NCBI GenBank assembly: GCA_021799485.1
Contig: JAJZAK010000011.1
Span: 1 to 58,648, forward strand
DNA length: 58,648 nt
Direction of reading: 5' to 3'
Source: a bacterium
GTDB taxonomy: Bacteria; Elusimicrobiota; Elusimicrobia; UBA1565; UBA9628
A model generated the notes under the pieces. That model ran no database searches, was not told where the DNA came from, and saw nothing but the letters and a program-made list of their open reading frames with translations. A program made the position numbers and the translations under genes. Within the stretch, counting starts at the first letter, position 1, and every line of letters begins with the position of its first letter. Below are positions 24,041 to 34,100 of the stretch, one piece after another.

Positions 24041-25656
24041 CTATGTCTCGCCCCGCGCAATTCTAGGAGCCGGAATTGAACGCGGCCTTGCCGCGTCTTG
24101 AACTCCTTGGTCTCAACCGCGCGCCAATGATGCTGGACCAAGATTGGCCGCAGGAAAAGTAAAAAAGGCAGGCTGTCTGGAAGCGATTCAAGGATCAGGG
24201 ATCCTTCCCGAAGGGTCGAGATGGTAGATTGGCCCGTGAAAACCTCTCTCCAGGACACGTCTGTTCCGGCAATCCTTCCTTGGGAGCAGTAGTCGAGGGC
24301 ATAGGAAAAGAATGGGCGAAGCGACACGATATGACGGCTGCGGCCGTTCATCAGGAAGGAGCAGACTTGAGGAAGGATCGGAGTGTCGAACGGCTCGTTG
24401 TCCGAGACGACTTGACGCGCCGCCGCGGGAATGGCGCGCAGACCCAGCAAGACGCAGGCGATGGTTGCCGCCATCATTATAACGCGCGCAATGCGGCTGC
24501 GGGAAAGCGCGATGGTGGAGGCGATAAGGATGGAGAGAAAGGGCAGGATCGGAAGCAGATGGTGGACATAGAACCCCGAGGGGCTCCAGGGCGAGAGCGC
24601 GAAGTAAACGGTCGCGAGAATCCATGGCAGCATCCATCGTGTCCTGGCCCTGCCGCGACGGCGCGGCAGGATGAATGCGATCAAGGCGGCGGCGAGCAGG
24701 GAGGCCTTTAAATAGACCCCCCCGCGAAACCCGTCGGTGACGAACATTTGGTAATCCGTGCCCGTGCCGTCGAGGAGCCGCGCCAGTTGCACGAGCCGGA
24801 TGGCGAAGTCCTGGGCGTAGTCGCGGTGAACGGGCGCCAAGAGCAAGGGGGCGTCCTCGTCCGGAGGCGATACGATCCGGCCGATATAGTCGCCGCTGAA
24901 CCCATGCGTATGAATGTTGTAAAGGGCAAGCGGCGCGAGAAAGAATGCGGAGAGAGCCGCGCAAGCGGCCAACAAGGTCAGGCGTCTTCGCGTGTCCTGA
25001 GCCAGAAAATCTTTAATGGTCCTCCACGCATATAATCCGAAGGCGGCAAGACCCGTGGAGAAGGCCAAGGACCAGGCGAATCCTCCCAGGGCGAACCCGA
25101 GGCAGAGCGCCGAGAGAATGGCGTCGGCGTCGCGACGCTCGTCCGCGAAGCGGAGAAGAAAGACGCAGGTCCAGACGCAAGCCGCGACCGTCGCGATCCC
25201 GTCGCCGAGCCCCGTCATCCCGCCGAGGACGACAAACGAGGCATTAAGCGCCACGAGAAGAGCGGCGGCGAAGGCCGCAGCCCGCGAGCCGTAGAGCGCG
25301 ATCGCAAGGGCATAGGTCCCCGCGATCGCAAGACAGCCGAAGAAAATGTTGTAGGCGGCGACGGCATGGGGTCCCAAGAGCGGGATCAGGGCCATGAGAG
25401 GATAAAGGGCCCAAGGCCCGTGATAGGGAGTCAGGGCCAGGGGCCAATGGATTCCTAAAAAGTAGGGCGTATAGTGGGGCGTGGGGACGATCTCGGGAAT
25501 ATGGTCCACAAGTCCGGCCGCCATGTCCCAGAGGCCGACGTCGGTAAAACTGATGACGAAGCCGCGCAGGCACATAAGAGCCGCCGCGGTGAATAGCGCG
25601 CAGCAAAGACCCACATCTAGCGCCGCGAAGCGTGTTCTGGGGAATTTCGAAAGCAT
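24022..25656 (-). CDS. polytopic membrane protein, GT-C glycosyltransferase-like
   Basis: 544 residues from the ATG at 25656, which overlaps the upstream stop (ATGA); an upstream extension of the frame is only antisense to the neighbouring gene. There are about ten hydrophobic segments. An early acidic motif in the first external loop (SFTDVGLWDMAAGLV) and the pattern PTPHYTPYFLGIHWPL fit the PMT/ArnT/GT39-like GT-C superfamily, in which an Asp in the first loop takes part in glycosyl transfer from a lipid-phosphate donor. A soluble domain follows at the C-terminus. Last gene of a four-gene unit with UbiA. Confidence 0.68.
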   Translation of the reverse strand: MLSKFPRTRFAALDVGLCCALFTAAALMCLRGFVISFTDVGLWDMAAGLVDHIPEIVPTPHYTPYFLGIHWPLALTPYHGPWALYPLMALIPLLGPHAVAAYNIFFGCLAIAGTYALAIALYGSRAAAFAAALLVALNASFVVLGGMTGLGDGIATVAACVWTCVFLLRFADERRDADAILSALCLGFALGGFAWSLAFSTGLAAFGLYAWRTIKDFLAQDTRRRLTLLAACAALSAFFLAPLALYNIHTHGFSGDYIGRIVSPPDEDAPLLLAPVHRDYAQDFAIRLVQLARLLDGTGTDYQMFVTDGFRGGVYLKASLLAAALIAFILPRRRGRARTRWMLPWILATVYFALSPWSPSGFYVHHLLPILPFLSILIASTIALSRSRIARVIMMAATIACVLLGLRAIPAAARQVVSDNEPFDTPILPQVCSFLMNGRSRHIVSLRPFFSYALDYCSQGRIAGTDVSWREVFTGQSTISTLREGSLILESLPDSLPFLLFLRPILVQHHWRAVETKEFKTRQGRVQFRLLELRGARHSHLGQN

Positions 25657-27101
25657 CACGCGCGGCTCCGCGATGATTTCATGAGTTTGGTGACGCCCAG
25701 GGTCAGCGCCGCGGCATATGACGTGAAAACGGCCCACTGGACGGGCGGCGGGATATCGTAAAAATCGAGCATCGGAATGCGCGATCCGACGCTGAGAAAG
25801 GCTTTTGAGACGAGCCATAAGGGCTTTTGCAGCGCCGGCGCGGTGATCGGGAGTTGGATCATGACGTCTTGGAACATGGCGCCCAGGACGTTGATTCCAA
25901 CAGCGGCGCAAGCGAGGAAGGCCATTGCCCAGCCGAAGTGACGGCCGAAATCGAACCGCCGCAGGCCCATCAGCCCGAGCGGGATCGAAGCGAGCAGGTA
26001 GCGCGGCCCGAAATACTGAGGCGCGCCGCTCCAGTAGAGTTCGCCCTGAAGGCTGGAAACGAACAGAAAGGTCGCGGCCAGCGTCAGGATCGCCAACGCT
26101 CCGAGGGAGTCTCCGCTTGTTTTCCAGGATTTGAGACATCCCCACATCCCCAGAAGCAGAGGCGGGCAAAAGATGAAGATGCCCTTGAAGCTGCTGAAGC
26201 TTAACCCATAGAGGCTCACCAAGCTCGGGCCGCCGAGGCCCAAAAAAGGCCCGGACTGAAATTGGCTGGCCGAGACGAGGGCGCCCTTGTAAGCGACGCG
26301 TATGGCGGGCCATGCCCGGTAATGGTACGGCGTAAGATCGCCGAAGAGGATGTGGTGGAAATAGATGAGCGGCGAGAGCGCGGCGATCAATCCCGCCAGT
26401 AAATGCGCGGGGGACGTTTTCGATGAATCGCGCAGCAAAAACCAAATGACGAGCGCCGCGGGAATGAAAGCGGGATAGTCGACGGCGACGGCAAGGCCCA
26501 AGAGGGCGCCCAGGAGAAAGGATCTCGCGGAGGAGCGGCCGGCAGCGTTCAAATTCCAAAAGAGCGCGTTCCATACGAGCAGGTTTGACAAGCCCTGTTT
26601 TGAGTAAACACTGCTGTAGCATAACAAGAGAGACCCGATCGAACAGAGAAGCGGGATCCCGATGGAAAACAAAGGTGGGCTGCCGGTTGACTCGAGAAAG
26701 ATCGACATCTGAACTAAAAATAAGGCCGTCAGAGGTGCCATGAGAAACCAGACCAGAGCGATTTGAAGAAAATAGACCGCCTTAGAAACAGTATGGGGCC
26801 AGGAGAATGACCAGGGTGTCGTGGATCGGGCCCAAGATTCCGGCAGGCGATTAAAAATAGGTTTTAAAGCCGCATAAAATGGGACGGCAACGGCCCATGA
26901 GCCAGGAGGGCAGCCGCTATAGAATTTGCCGCCGACGCGCGAGAGGTCGCTCGCTTCATGGGGCGACAGCTCAATCGTTCGTCGATCGACCCAGTGGATT
27001 GCCGTCGTCACCGAGGCGTCCGACATGATGTCCCCCGCCGGATCCGCGAACAACACCGGGCTCATCCAGAATAGAAGGAATAGAAGAAAGCGTCGGTTCA
27101 T
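25656..27101 (-). CDS. polytopic membrane protein, probable glycosyltransferase
   Basis: 481 residues from the ATG at 27101 (MNRRFLLFLLFW), chosen because the hydrophobic segment starts at once. The periplasmic first loop contains DASVTTAIHWVDRRTIEL and KFYSGCPPGSWAVAVPFYAAL, and about ten transmembrane helices follow. The architecture resembles bacterial GT-C-like or DUF2029-type membrane proteins, but I cannot name the family with certainty. Overlaps the next gene by 4 bases. Confidence 0.62.
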   Translation of the reverse strand: MNRRFLLFLLFWMSPVLFADPAGDIMSDASVTTAIHWVDRRTIELSPHEASDLSRVGGKFYSGCPPGSWAVAVPFYAALKPIFNRLPESWARSTTPWSFSWPHTVSKAVYFLQIALVWFLMAPLTALFLVQMSIFLESTGSPPLFSIGIPLLCSIGSLLLCYSSVYSKQGLSNLLVWNALFWNLNAAGRSSARSFLLGALLGLAVAVDYPAFIPAALVIWFLLRDSSKTSPAHLLAGLIAALSPLIYFHHILFGDLTPYHYRAWPAIRVAYKGALVSASQFQSGPFLGLGGPSLVSLYGLSFSSFKGIFIFCPPLLLGMWGCLKSWKTSGDSLGALAILTLAATFLFVSSLQGELYWSGAPQYFGPRYLLASIPLGLMGLRRFDFGRHFGWAMAFLACAAVGINVLGAMFQDVMIQLPITAPALQKPLWLVSKAFLSVGSRIPMLDFYDIPPPVQWAVFTSYAAALTLGVTKLMKSSRSRA

Positions 27102-27158
27102 CCGCGGGGGCGCCATGGCCCAGGCACGTCAAAACGATGGCGGGAGGGCCGGATTGAA

Positions 27159-28961
27159 TTAAAGGATTTTAAAAACATGGAGTTCGTTGGAGTCGTAGAT
27201 CGACTTGAGAGCCGGATTGCCCTTCATGCGCGCGAACTCATCCTGCTCATAGCCATAGAGAAAGAGATTCTTGTGGACGAAGATATAGCGGGTTGCGAAT
27301 TCGGCCTTGAGCCGGGCGAGCTTGGCAGGATTATTAATGTCGCGAGCGATCTCGTTGAGATCCATGCGGGGCTTTGTCAGGTAGCCCTGGACGCCATTGG
27401 GGATGTTGCGTTTGTGGTAGGTCTGCCAGTTCATGTAGAGCTCTTCGCGGGACCATTGGAAGACTGGCTTCCAGTCGTTGAAGATGCCGAGGTCAAGCTC
27501 CGAGGGGTAGTGGAGAAGCGACTCGTCGTTGGATAGGGATAATTTTTGTGCCTCCTTGAGGAGTTCCGCGCTCGGAATAAGCGGGATGTTATAGACGGGA
27601 GGGCTTGTGGGGACATTCTCGGCGACGTAGAGCAGGATAAGGCCAAAGGCCGCCTTGGCCTCTCTCTTGGTCATCCGGGCGGCGCCGAGGCTCACGAGCA
27701 TGGCCATCGCAAAGATGCAGAGCATATACATCCGGCTTGGGACGCGGAAATAGTCGAGCCAAGAAAAATGCGAGTAAAAAAAGGCGAGCGGGCTCCGAAT
27801 CACCCCCTCGGCGCCAGCGGACGTGATGGGCCCAAGGGCGATCAGGAGGCCTGCGGTGTAAAACACGATGCAGGTCCAGATAAGACCTTGATTTCCCGAC
27901 CGAATGAGGAGAGTCGAGGCGATGACAAGCAGGCAGGGGAGAATAAAGCCCGGCCAGGCGGCCCTCCGTGAATGGGCGAAAAGCCCAAGCGCCGGGGAGC
28001 GTCGTGCCGATGAGGAAGCGGCGCGTGGATCTGGCTTAAATCCAGCAAAGGGGTATGGCAAGTAGTTCACGATGGCCGCGTCTTCCTTCGAATAGGCGAT
28101 ATCGTGATTCTGATTGTAACCCCGCGTGCCCGGCGCGCGCCTTGAGAAGTCGTCCAGGTTCAGGCTGTGAAGTTCGGTCAAGGCGGCATTGTTGAAGGGG
28201 TTAAAAAAATTCTTCGAACTCAAAGAGCGCAGGTGGGCGAACCAGAAAGGGGCGCCCACGAGGATGGCGGCGGTTATAAATGGCGCGAAGCTGACGGAGG
28301 ACGAAGCGGCGCGTCCTCTTCGGCATAGCAGGACCAAGGGAAGAATGAAGGCGGAGACGATGAAGGCGTAAATGGAGACGTAAATTTCTAGTCCCCAGAG
28401 CGCTCCGACGAGCAACAGGGCTCTACGGTTTTCCGCTGGCGCGCGCCCTGGCGCCTCCTGCCGCAGTAACAGGGCAAAGGCCAGGAAAGCGGGCGCGAAG
28501 CAGATCGTGTGGAAGCTGTCTATATTAGCGCAGATGAGGAAGGAGTTGAGGGAGAAGACGACGCTGCCTGCAAAGGCGGCGAAGGGAGAGCCTGTCAATT
28601 CGCGAAAGAGCAGCCATGCGGAAACGATATTTCCGGAAACGATGAGGCTCACCAATAGCGAGTAAGAGAGAAAATCGTTGTTTGACAGGAACTTGAAAAC
28701 GGCGAAAAGGGCTCCCAAGAGCATCGAGGATTCGCCGAGGAATAGCGGGCCTTCGAGAGGGAAAAGGGAACGGCCGATCTTCTCATGGGAGATGGCCGCC
28801 TTGAATTCGGCCAGGTCTATATTGCCGATCGCGACGGCGATGACGGAATCGCAATTTCCAAGCAGCCCGTGTCCGGTTCCGATCGCGAGAAGAACGAGAA
28901 AGCAGGCGGCCCACGCCGCGAAAAATCCGAGGAAGGCCCCCTTTTTAGTCACGCGACCCAC
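27159..28961 (-). CDS. large polytopic membrane protein of unknown function
   Basis: 600 residues with about 11-12 hydrophobic segments. It starts in a 13-base overlap with the UbiA gene. The N-terminal loop has an acidic NCDSVIAVAIGNIDLAEF segment, and the C-terminal 150 residues form a soluble domain (LLHYPSELDLGIFNDWKP, VQGYLTKPRMDLNEIARD, RYIFVHKNLFLYGYE). This layout is common in membrane glycan enzymes, including YfhO-like and GT-C-like proteins. No catalytic motif can be stated with confidence. The context with UbiA and two similar proteins suggests lipid-linked sugar handling. Confidence 0.6.
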   Translation of the reverse strand: MGRVTKKGAFLGFFAAWAACFLVLLAIGTGHGLLGNCDSVIAVAIGNIDLAEFKAAISHEKIGRSLFPLEGPLFLGESSMLLGALFAVFKFLSNNDFLSYSLLVSLIVSGNIVSAWLLFRELTGSPFAAFAGSVVFSLNSFLICANIDSFHTICFAPAFLAFALLLRQEAPGRAPAENRRALLLVGALWGLEIYVSIYAFIVSAFILPLVLLCRRGRAASSSVSFAPFITAAILVGAPFWFAHLRSLSSKNFFNPFNNAALTELHSLNLDDFSRRAPGTRGYNQNHDIAYSKEDAAIVNYLPYPFAGFKPDPRAASSSARRSPALGLFAHSRRAAWPGFILPCLLVIASTLLIRSGNQGLIWTCIVFYTAGLLIALGPITSAGAEGVIRSPLAFFYSHFSWLDYFRVPSRMYMLCIFAMAMLVSLGAARMTKREAKAAFGLILLYVAENVPTSPPVYNIPLIPSAELLKEAQKLSLSNDESLLHYPSELDLGIFNDWKPVFQWSREELYMNWQTYHKRNIPNGVQGYLTKPRMDLNEIARDINNPAKLARLKAEFATRYIFVHKNLFLYGYEQDEFARMKGNPALKSIYDSNELHVFKIL

Positions 28962-29779
28962 GAGGCGATCAAGGCGGCGCTCAGGACGGAGAAGAGCATC
29001 CGGTAGCGAGCGCGAAAGCCCTCCTGCGGCGCCGAGGGTGCGGCCGTGAAAATCCAGCGCCGGAGAGACAGCGTGTAGGCGATCGTGCCCGCCAAGGCCA
29101 TCAACGGGCCTCGCCGGTCGCCCCAGGCCTCGGCAAGCGCCAAGATCGCCAAGACTTGGGCCAGGACAACGAGGCGCAGGGCGCGGCTGGGGCCAAGGAC
29201 GAGCGCCAGGGAATCGAGGCCGGCGACGCGGTCGGATTCCAGGTCGAGAATCTCATTGTTGAGTCCGCCCGACATGTAGAGCAACCCGAAGTAGGCCGCG
29301 GCGGCGAGGCCGCCCCGCTCCCAAGACCCGCCGGCGGCCATTCGCCCGATAAGAAAATAACCGGCCCCGACGGCGAAATGAATGAATTGAGCCATGGGCA
29401 CGCGGGTCCTGAGCGAGAGCCGTGGATGCGAATAAGCGATACCCAGAGCCTGAACTCCCCAGGCGAGCGCCGCGGAACGGATCGGCAGCAGGGAAATAAG
29501 AAAAGAAGAGGCGATAAATAGGAATGCTGCTAGGGCTGTCACCGGCTTTTTAAGCCGGGAAGCGGACGGTTCTTTTCGTGGATTGAGACGGTCGCGCTCG
29601 AAATCGCAGAAGTCGTTGTATGTATAAAGGAATAGCTGCTGGGAAACGACCGCCGATAAAAAAACGGCGGCGGCCACGCTGAAAGGAATGAGAGGGGGGC
29701 TGCTTTTCAGGAAACCGGCCAAAGCGGGGACGGCCGCCTGAAGGCTCTCGTAGAGCCGGAAATAAGCCAAGAGAGACAC
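28949..29779 (-). CDS. UbiA-family prenyltransferase (DPPR-synthase-like)
   Basis: 276 residues, nine hydrophobic helices. The first Asp-rich motif YTYNDFCDFERDRLNPRK matches NDxxDxxxD and continues as N-P-R-K, similar to decaprenyl-phosphate phosphoribosyltransferases. The second motif is NNEILDLESDRVAG. UbiA proteins transfer polyprenyl groups inside the membrane. With the three downstream membrane glycosyltransferase-like genes, a role in making a polyprenyl-phosphate-linked pentose donor is an attractive inference. Quinone or lipid biosynthesis is the alternative. Confidence 0.85.
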   Translation of the reverse strand: MSLLAYFRLYESLQAAVPALAGFLKSSPPLIPFSVAAAVFLSAVVSQQLFLYTYNDFCDFERDRLNPRKEPSASRLKKPVTALAAFLFIASSFLISLLPIRSAALAWGVQALGIAYSHPRLSLRTRVPMAQFIHFAVGAGYFLIGRMAAGGSWERGGLAAAAYFGLLYMSGGLNNEILDLESDRVAGLDSLALVLGPSRALRLVVLAQVLAILALAEAWGDRRGPLMALAGTIAYTLSLRRWIFTAAPSAPQEGFRARYRMLFSVLSAALIASWVA

Positions 29780-29787
29780 TCCTCGAA

Positions 29788-29816
29788 TTGTAACACGAGC
29801 GGTTGCGGAATGCTAT
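29788..29816 (+). promoter_or_regulatory. candidate promoter of the pilin-Hint gene
   Basis: TTGTAA (29788-29793), a 17-base spacer, then TGCTAT (29811-29816), 71 bases before the ATG at 29887. It lies in the divergent gap with the UbiA gene. Confidence 0.5.
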
Positions 29817-29886
29817 AGGAGGGTTTTCCGAATTTTTACCAGAAATAGGCTTGATTTCTCCTAGGACGAGAGGCATACTTGTCCCC

Positions 29887-31041
29887 ATGAAATCGGCGAA
29901 AACGGTTCGTTGCCGGGGCGGGTTCACCTTGGTCGAGGTTCTGGTCGTGACGGTTCTCGTGGGAGTCCTGAGCACGATCGCCTATGAGCAGTACACGACC
30001 GCCATCAAAAACGCCCAACAGCGCCAAGCCCAGGCGGCGCTGAAGGCCGTGGCCACGGCGGAGTCGGTTTACGCCATGCGCAATCACGGCCACTACGGCC
30101 CCATTACGAACCTGATTACCGCGGGACTGCTCTCCAATTCCGCCATGAGCAATATCCCCTATACCTTCAACGTCCCCGCCACCGCCGGGCAGGCTGTTGT
30201 CCCCGTTCAGAAATGCCTATTTTGTCTGGGGGGAGGAAAATGGGGGATCATACTTCCCCCTTTCTGCTTTCCGTCCGGCTGTAGCAACAACCCTCCGCCC
30301 TCCTCATGCGGTTCCTGCTTGGCGTGCGCTATTTCGAACACCGGAGGGCAGTCGTATTACATCGACACCCAGGAGAAGCTTTACACAGAGGTGGCGTCGT
30401 GCGATGCGATCAATCCCTATTCCAATCTCGCCGGCATGGGCTCGACCGGCGGTGTCGTGTCAACGTCGGGTGGCCAACCCAACGGAGGAAGCGGCAGCAG
30501 CGGGGGAAGCGGCGGCGGAGGCGGCGGTACCACGCGGCACGGGGGGGGATGCTTCGTGGCGGGCACTCCCGTGATGACGCCCGGCGGAGAAAAAGCGATT
30601 GATCGGATCAGACCCGGCGACGTCGTCTACGCGGCCGACCCGGCCTCATACGCCTTGGTGCCGGAGAAGGTCGCCCGCGTCGAAATCAAGACCGTGGACG
30701 TCCTCCTCGACGTGGCGCTCGGAAACGGGACGAAATTCCGGGTCACGCCGATTCACCGTTTCTACGACCCCGCAACGGGGAAATTCAAGGGGATCGGGAG
30801 CTTCAAGGCCGGAGACAGGGTGGCCCTTCTTAAGTTGCCGGAGGCCTCGGGGCTGACGGCGGTTGATCCTGCGGGAGAGACTTGGTATCCGGCCATGGAG
30901 CGGGATATCCAGATCGCCTCCATCAAGGAACTGCCGCTCAAGGCGACGAGGGTTTACAACCTGCACATGGGCGGACGATTTCACGATTATCTCGTGGACG
31001 GCGTGCTCGTCCACAATATGAAGACCCGGTTGCCATATTAG
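29887..31041 (+). CDS. type IV pilin/pseudopilin fused to a C-terminal Hint (intein/hedgehog) domain
   Basis: 384 residues from the ATG at 29887. The prepilin leader MKSAKTVRCRGG is followed by FTLVEVLVVTVLVGVL, with cleavage at G|F and Glu5, and a normal pilin alpha-1 helix. The pilin body ends in a cysteine cluster (CLFCLGG, CFPSGC, CGSCLAC) and a Gly/Ser linker. From Cys222 there is a Hint domain: CFVAGTPVMTPGGEKAIDRI, GDVVYA, the TxxH block TPIHRF, a GDRVALL turn, and the C-terminal YLVDGVLVHN with His376-Asn377. Seven residues (MKTRLPY) follow. Cys1, the TxxH block and the HN end suggest self-processing competence, but the +1 residue is Met, so splicing is unlikely and cleavage is more probable. 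Confidence 0.9.
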   Translation: MKSAKTVRCRGGFTLVEVLVVTVLVGVLSTIAYEQYTTAIKNAQQRQAQAALKAVATAESVYAMRNHGHYGPITNLITAGLLSNSAMSNIPYTFNVPATAGQAVVPVQKCLFCLGGGKWGIILPPFCFPSGCSNNPPPSSCGSCLACAISNTGGQSYYIDTQEKLYTEVASCDAINPYSNLAGMGSTGGVVSTSGGQPNGGSGSSGGSGGGGGGTTRHGGGCFVAGTPVMTPGGEKAIDRIRPGDVVYAADPASYALVPEKVARVEIKTVDVLLDVALGNGTKFRVTPIHRFYDPATGKFKGIGSFKAGDRVALLKLPEASGLTAVDPAGETWYPAMERDIQIASIKELPLKATRVYNLHMGGRFHDYLVDGVLVHNMKTRLPY

Positions 31042-31120
31042 GCCTCGGTCCCCCTGAAACTGAAAGCTCGCGTTATCAACGCACGCTCGAATCGATGTCA
31101 GTCTTCGCGGCCCGAAGCTA

Positions 31121-31149
31121 TTGACAAAGACTCGCGCCAACGTTAAGCT
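31121..31149 (+). promoter_or_regulatory. promoter of the TPR/OmpA/Ton operon
   Basis: TTGACA (31121-31126), a 17-base spacer and TAAGCT (31144-31149). The GTG start of the operon is only 12 bases further on, giving a nearly leaderless transcript. Confidence 0.55.
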
Positions 31150-31161
31150 TCTTTTAATATT

Positions 31162-34100
31162 GTGCGAGCGTCGCTAGGGGGCCTTCGGGGCGTTATTCTA
31201 TCGAGCTTGGGGGTTTTGCTGCTCCCGGCCGTCCCGGCGTCGTCCCAAGATTCTTCGGGCGCCCAGCAGGCCCCCGATCCTCTCGAAATCTACGCCCGCC
31301 GCGACACCCCCCCCCTCGAGCTGTTAAGCGCTGCGGGCGAGCTCTTCTCCCGAGGGCAATATCCGCAGGCCGAGAAGGCCTACGGCCAATTCATCAAGCG
31401 CTATCCGGGCGACCTCCATGCCGTCGAGGCCCGCGAGATGCTGGCGGAGTCGCTTTACCGCCAGGCCGTCGGCGGCTTGGCGTCGGGAGAAGAGCCTTCC
31501 CAGAAGACCTTCGCGAAGGCGGCCTGCGCCTTTAAGACGGCGGAGGATAAAACGTCCCGGGAGGACTATCTGGGGGAAAGCGCCGCGCTCCGGCTCTCCG
31601 AGATCGCCTTCAACCTCAAGCGCTACGACGAGGCCGAGAAAAGCCTTGCCGACATGCGCCGCCGCTATCCGATGGGCATCCTGCGCGGCGAGTCGAGGCT
31701 TTTGGAGGCGGAATCGGACCTCGCCCAGTTGAAATCCGGCGCCGCCGTCGACCTTTTGCGCGATCTTCTCCACGATCAGCCCGCCTACGAGACGAACTCC
31801 GTCGCGGACGTCGCCTACGGAATCGGGCTGTTCGATATCGGGAAGTCGTCGGCGGCCCTCTCCTATCTCGACCGCAAGCCCACGCCGCTTTCCCTCCTCT
31901 ACGCCGGACGCGCCCTCCTCGACGTCGACAAGCCGCTCCTGGCCGTCGAGAAATTCAGGATGGTCCGGGAGATGAAGCCCGAGGGCGCCTTGGCCGAGAC
32001 CGCGGACTACCTCATCGCGGAGTCTTTTTTCAAGGCCAAGGACTATCTCGCGGCCATCGCCTCCTTCCAGCAGTTCCTGCGCGACTATACCCGCTCCGGC
32101 ATGGCGGCGGGCGCCGACTTCAAGATCGGCTACTCCCAGTATGCCCGCGAGGATTACCTCCAGGCCCGCGGCTCCTTCCAGTCCGTGCTCCAGACGGCGC
32201 CGCAGGGGGAGTTCGCCGAGCCCGCCCTCTACATGACCGGGCAGTCCTTCCTCAAGGAGAACCGGTACCGGGAGGCCCAGTTCGCCTTCGCGGACGTGGC
32301 CTCGGGCTACTCCGACCGGCTGGCGGGCGTCGCGCAGTTCAAGCTCGCCTGGTGCCTCTACAAGCAGGAGAACTGGAGCGCCGCGGAGTCGGCTCTCACC
32401 GTCTTTCTTTCCAAGTATCCCGAGCACCCCTTCGCTCCCGTGGCGGATCTTCTTCTGGGAAACGCGCTGACCCGCGAGAAGCGCTACGCCGGGGCGATCC
32501 GCGCCTACCAGCGCACGATCAACCTTCTGACCTCGAAAAGCCTGGGAATCGAGCTTCCCGGGTTCGCGGCGTCGGGGGAGGCGGGATCGTCCGGTCCCTT
32601 CGCCGAGGTGAAGGAGGCGGCCCTGGCGCTCATCGACCGGGCGAGCCTGCTCTTGGGCGACGCCGCGAGCATCGTCTCGAGCTACCAGTACCTGCTCAAT
32701 GCCGCGGTCCCGAGCCTGAATCGCTGGCGCGCCGCGACGCTCCTCTACACGGCCGAGGCCTATTTCCTTCAGGGGCATTTCGGCAAGGCCCAGGGACTCT
32801 ACCAGCTGGCGCTCCAATCTTTTCCAGCGACCCCCGAGGCGGCTTACGCCCAGGACGGAGAGGCCTGGAGCCTGTTTAAGGAAGGAGATTATGGGGCCGC
32901 GCAGGCGGCCTGGGCCAAGTTGACGGATTTCCAGAACCGCCCCCCCTCGCCCGCGGAAAAGACGGTGCTTGAGGACGGGAAGGTCCCCGACGAGGTCTTC
33001 ACCGACTCGGAGTTCGAGCAGGCCTGCGCCTATTTCAATAAGAAGTCCTATGACCGGGCCCTCTCGGCGTTCGAGGCCTTTGAGAAGGCCCACCCGCAAA
33101 GCCCCCTGGCGGCCGAGGCCGCTCTTGACGCCGGCTGGAGCTACTACAAGCTGAAGTACTTCGGCCAGGCGATCCAGTCGTGGGAGGGGGTGCAGAGCGC
33201 CTACCCGAAGACGAAGGCCGCCTATCATGCCGCCTGGGCCGCGGCCGACACGTATTTCCGGGCCCAGAAATACGACCAGGCGATCGCCGAGTATAACCGC
33301 ATCCTCGCGGACTATCCCGACGACGCCCGCGCCCAGCAGGCCCGGCTCAAGATCGCCGAGGCCGACTACAACGCGAAAAACGAGGCGAAGGCCGTCTCCG
33401 AGTTTCAGTCCTTGATCGAGCAGGCGCCGGACTCGGCGGAGGCCGTCCAGGGGCTCGACTTCCTGGGCCAGCTCCTCGAGCGCCCCGAGTCGAAGGCCGC
33501 GGCGCTCGCGGCCTTGAACTCCATCGCGGACGCGGTCCCCGGGACGCGCGCCGCGGTCGAGGCGAGATTCCGGATCGCGGAGTCCTACTACGAGAACAAC
33601 GACTATGCCCAGGCCGCCCCGCTCCTGGAGGGCGTCGTCTCGAACTTGACCGCCGGCGACGAGATGATGGACGCGGAGTTCGCCCTGGCGGACTGCTACT
33701 ACAACCTCAAGAACTACAAGGACGCGGCGCTCGCCTACGCCCGCGTGACGGAAAACTACCAGGGCGACAAGCGCTACGAGGGGGCGCTGTTCCGGCTCGG
33801 GACGGCGCGGTTTAAGACGGAGAAATTCGCCCAGGCGGGAGATGCCTTCGAGGAGCTGGCGACGAAGTTTCCCAACTCCAAGTTCGCCCCGGTCGCCCTG
33901 TTCAACGCGGGGCTCGCCTACCGCAAGTCCGGGCGATGGGAGGCCGCGGCCCTGGCGCTTGCGACCTACATCAAGAAATATCCGGATCAGGCGAAGGCCT
34001 CCAACGCCGAGGGGGAGCTCGTGAGCCTCTACGAGGAGAACCACCAGTACGCGCAGGCCCAGGACATCCTGCTTCAGGGCTTCAAAAACGATAAGATGAT

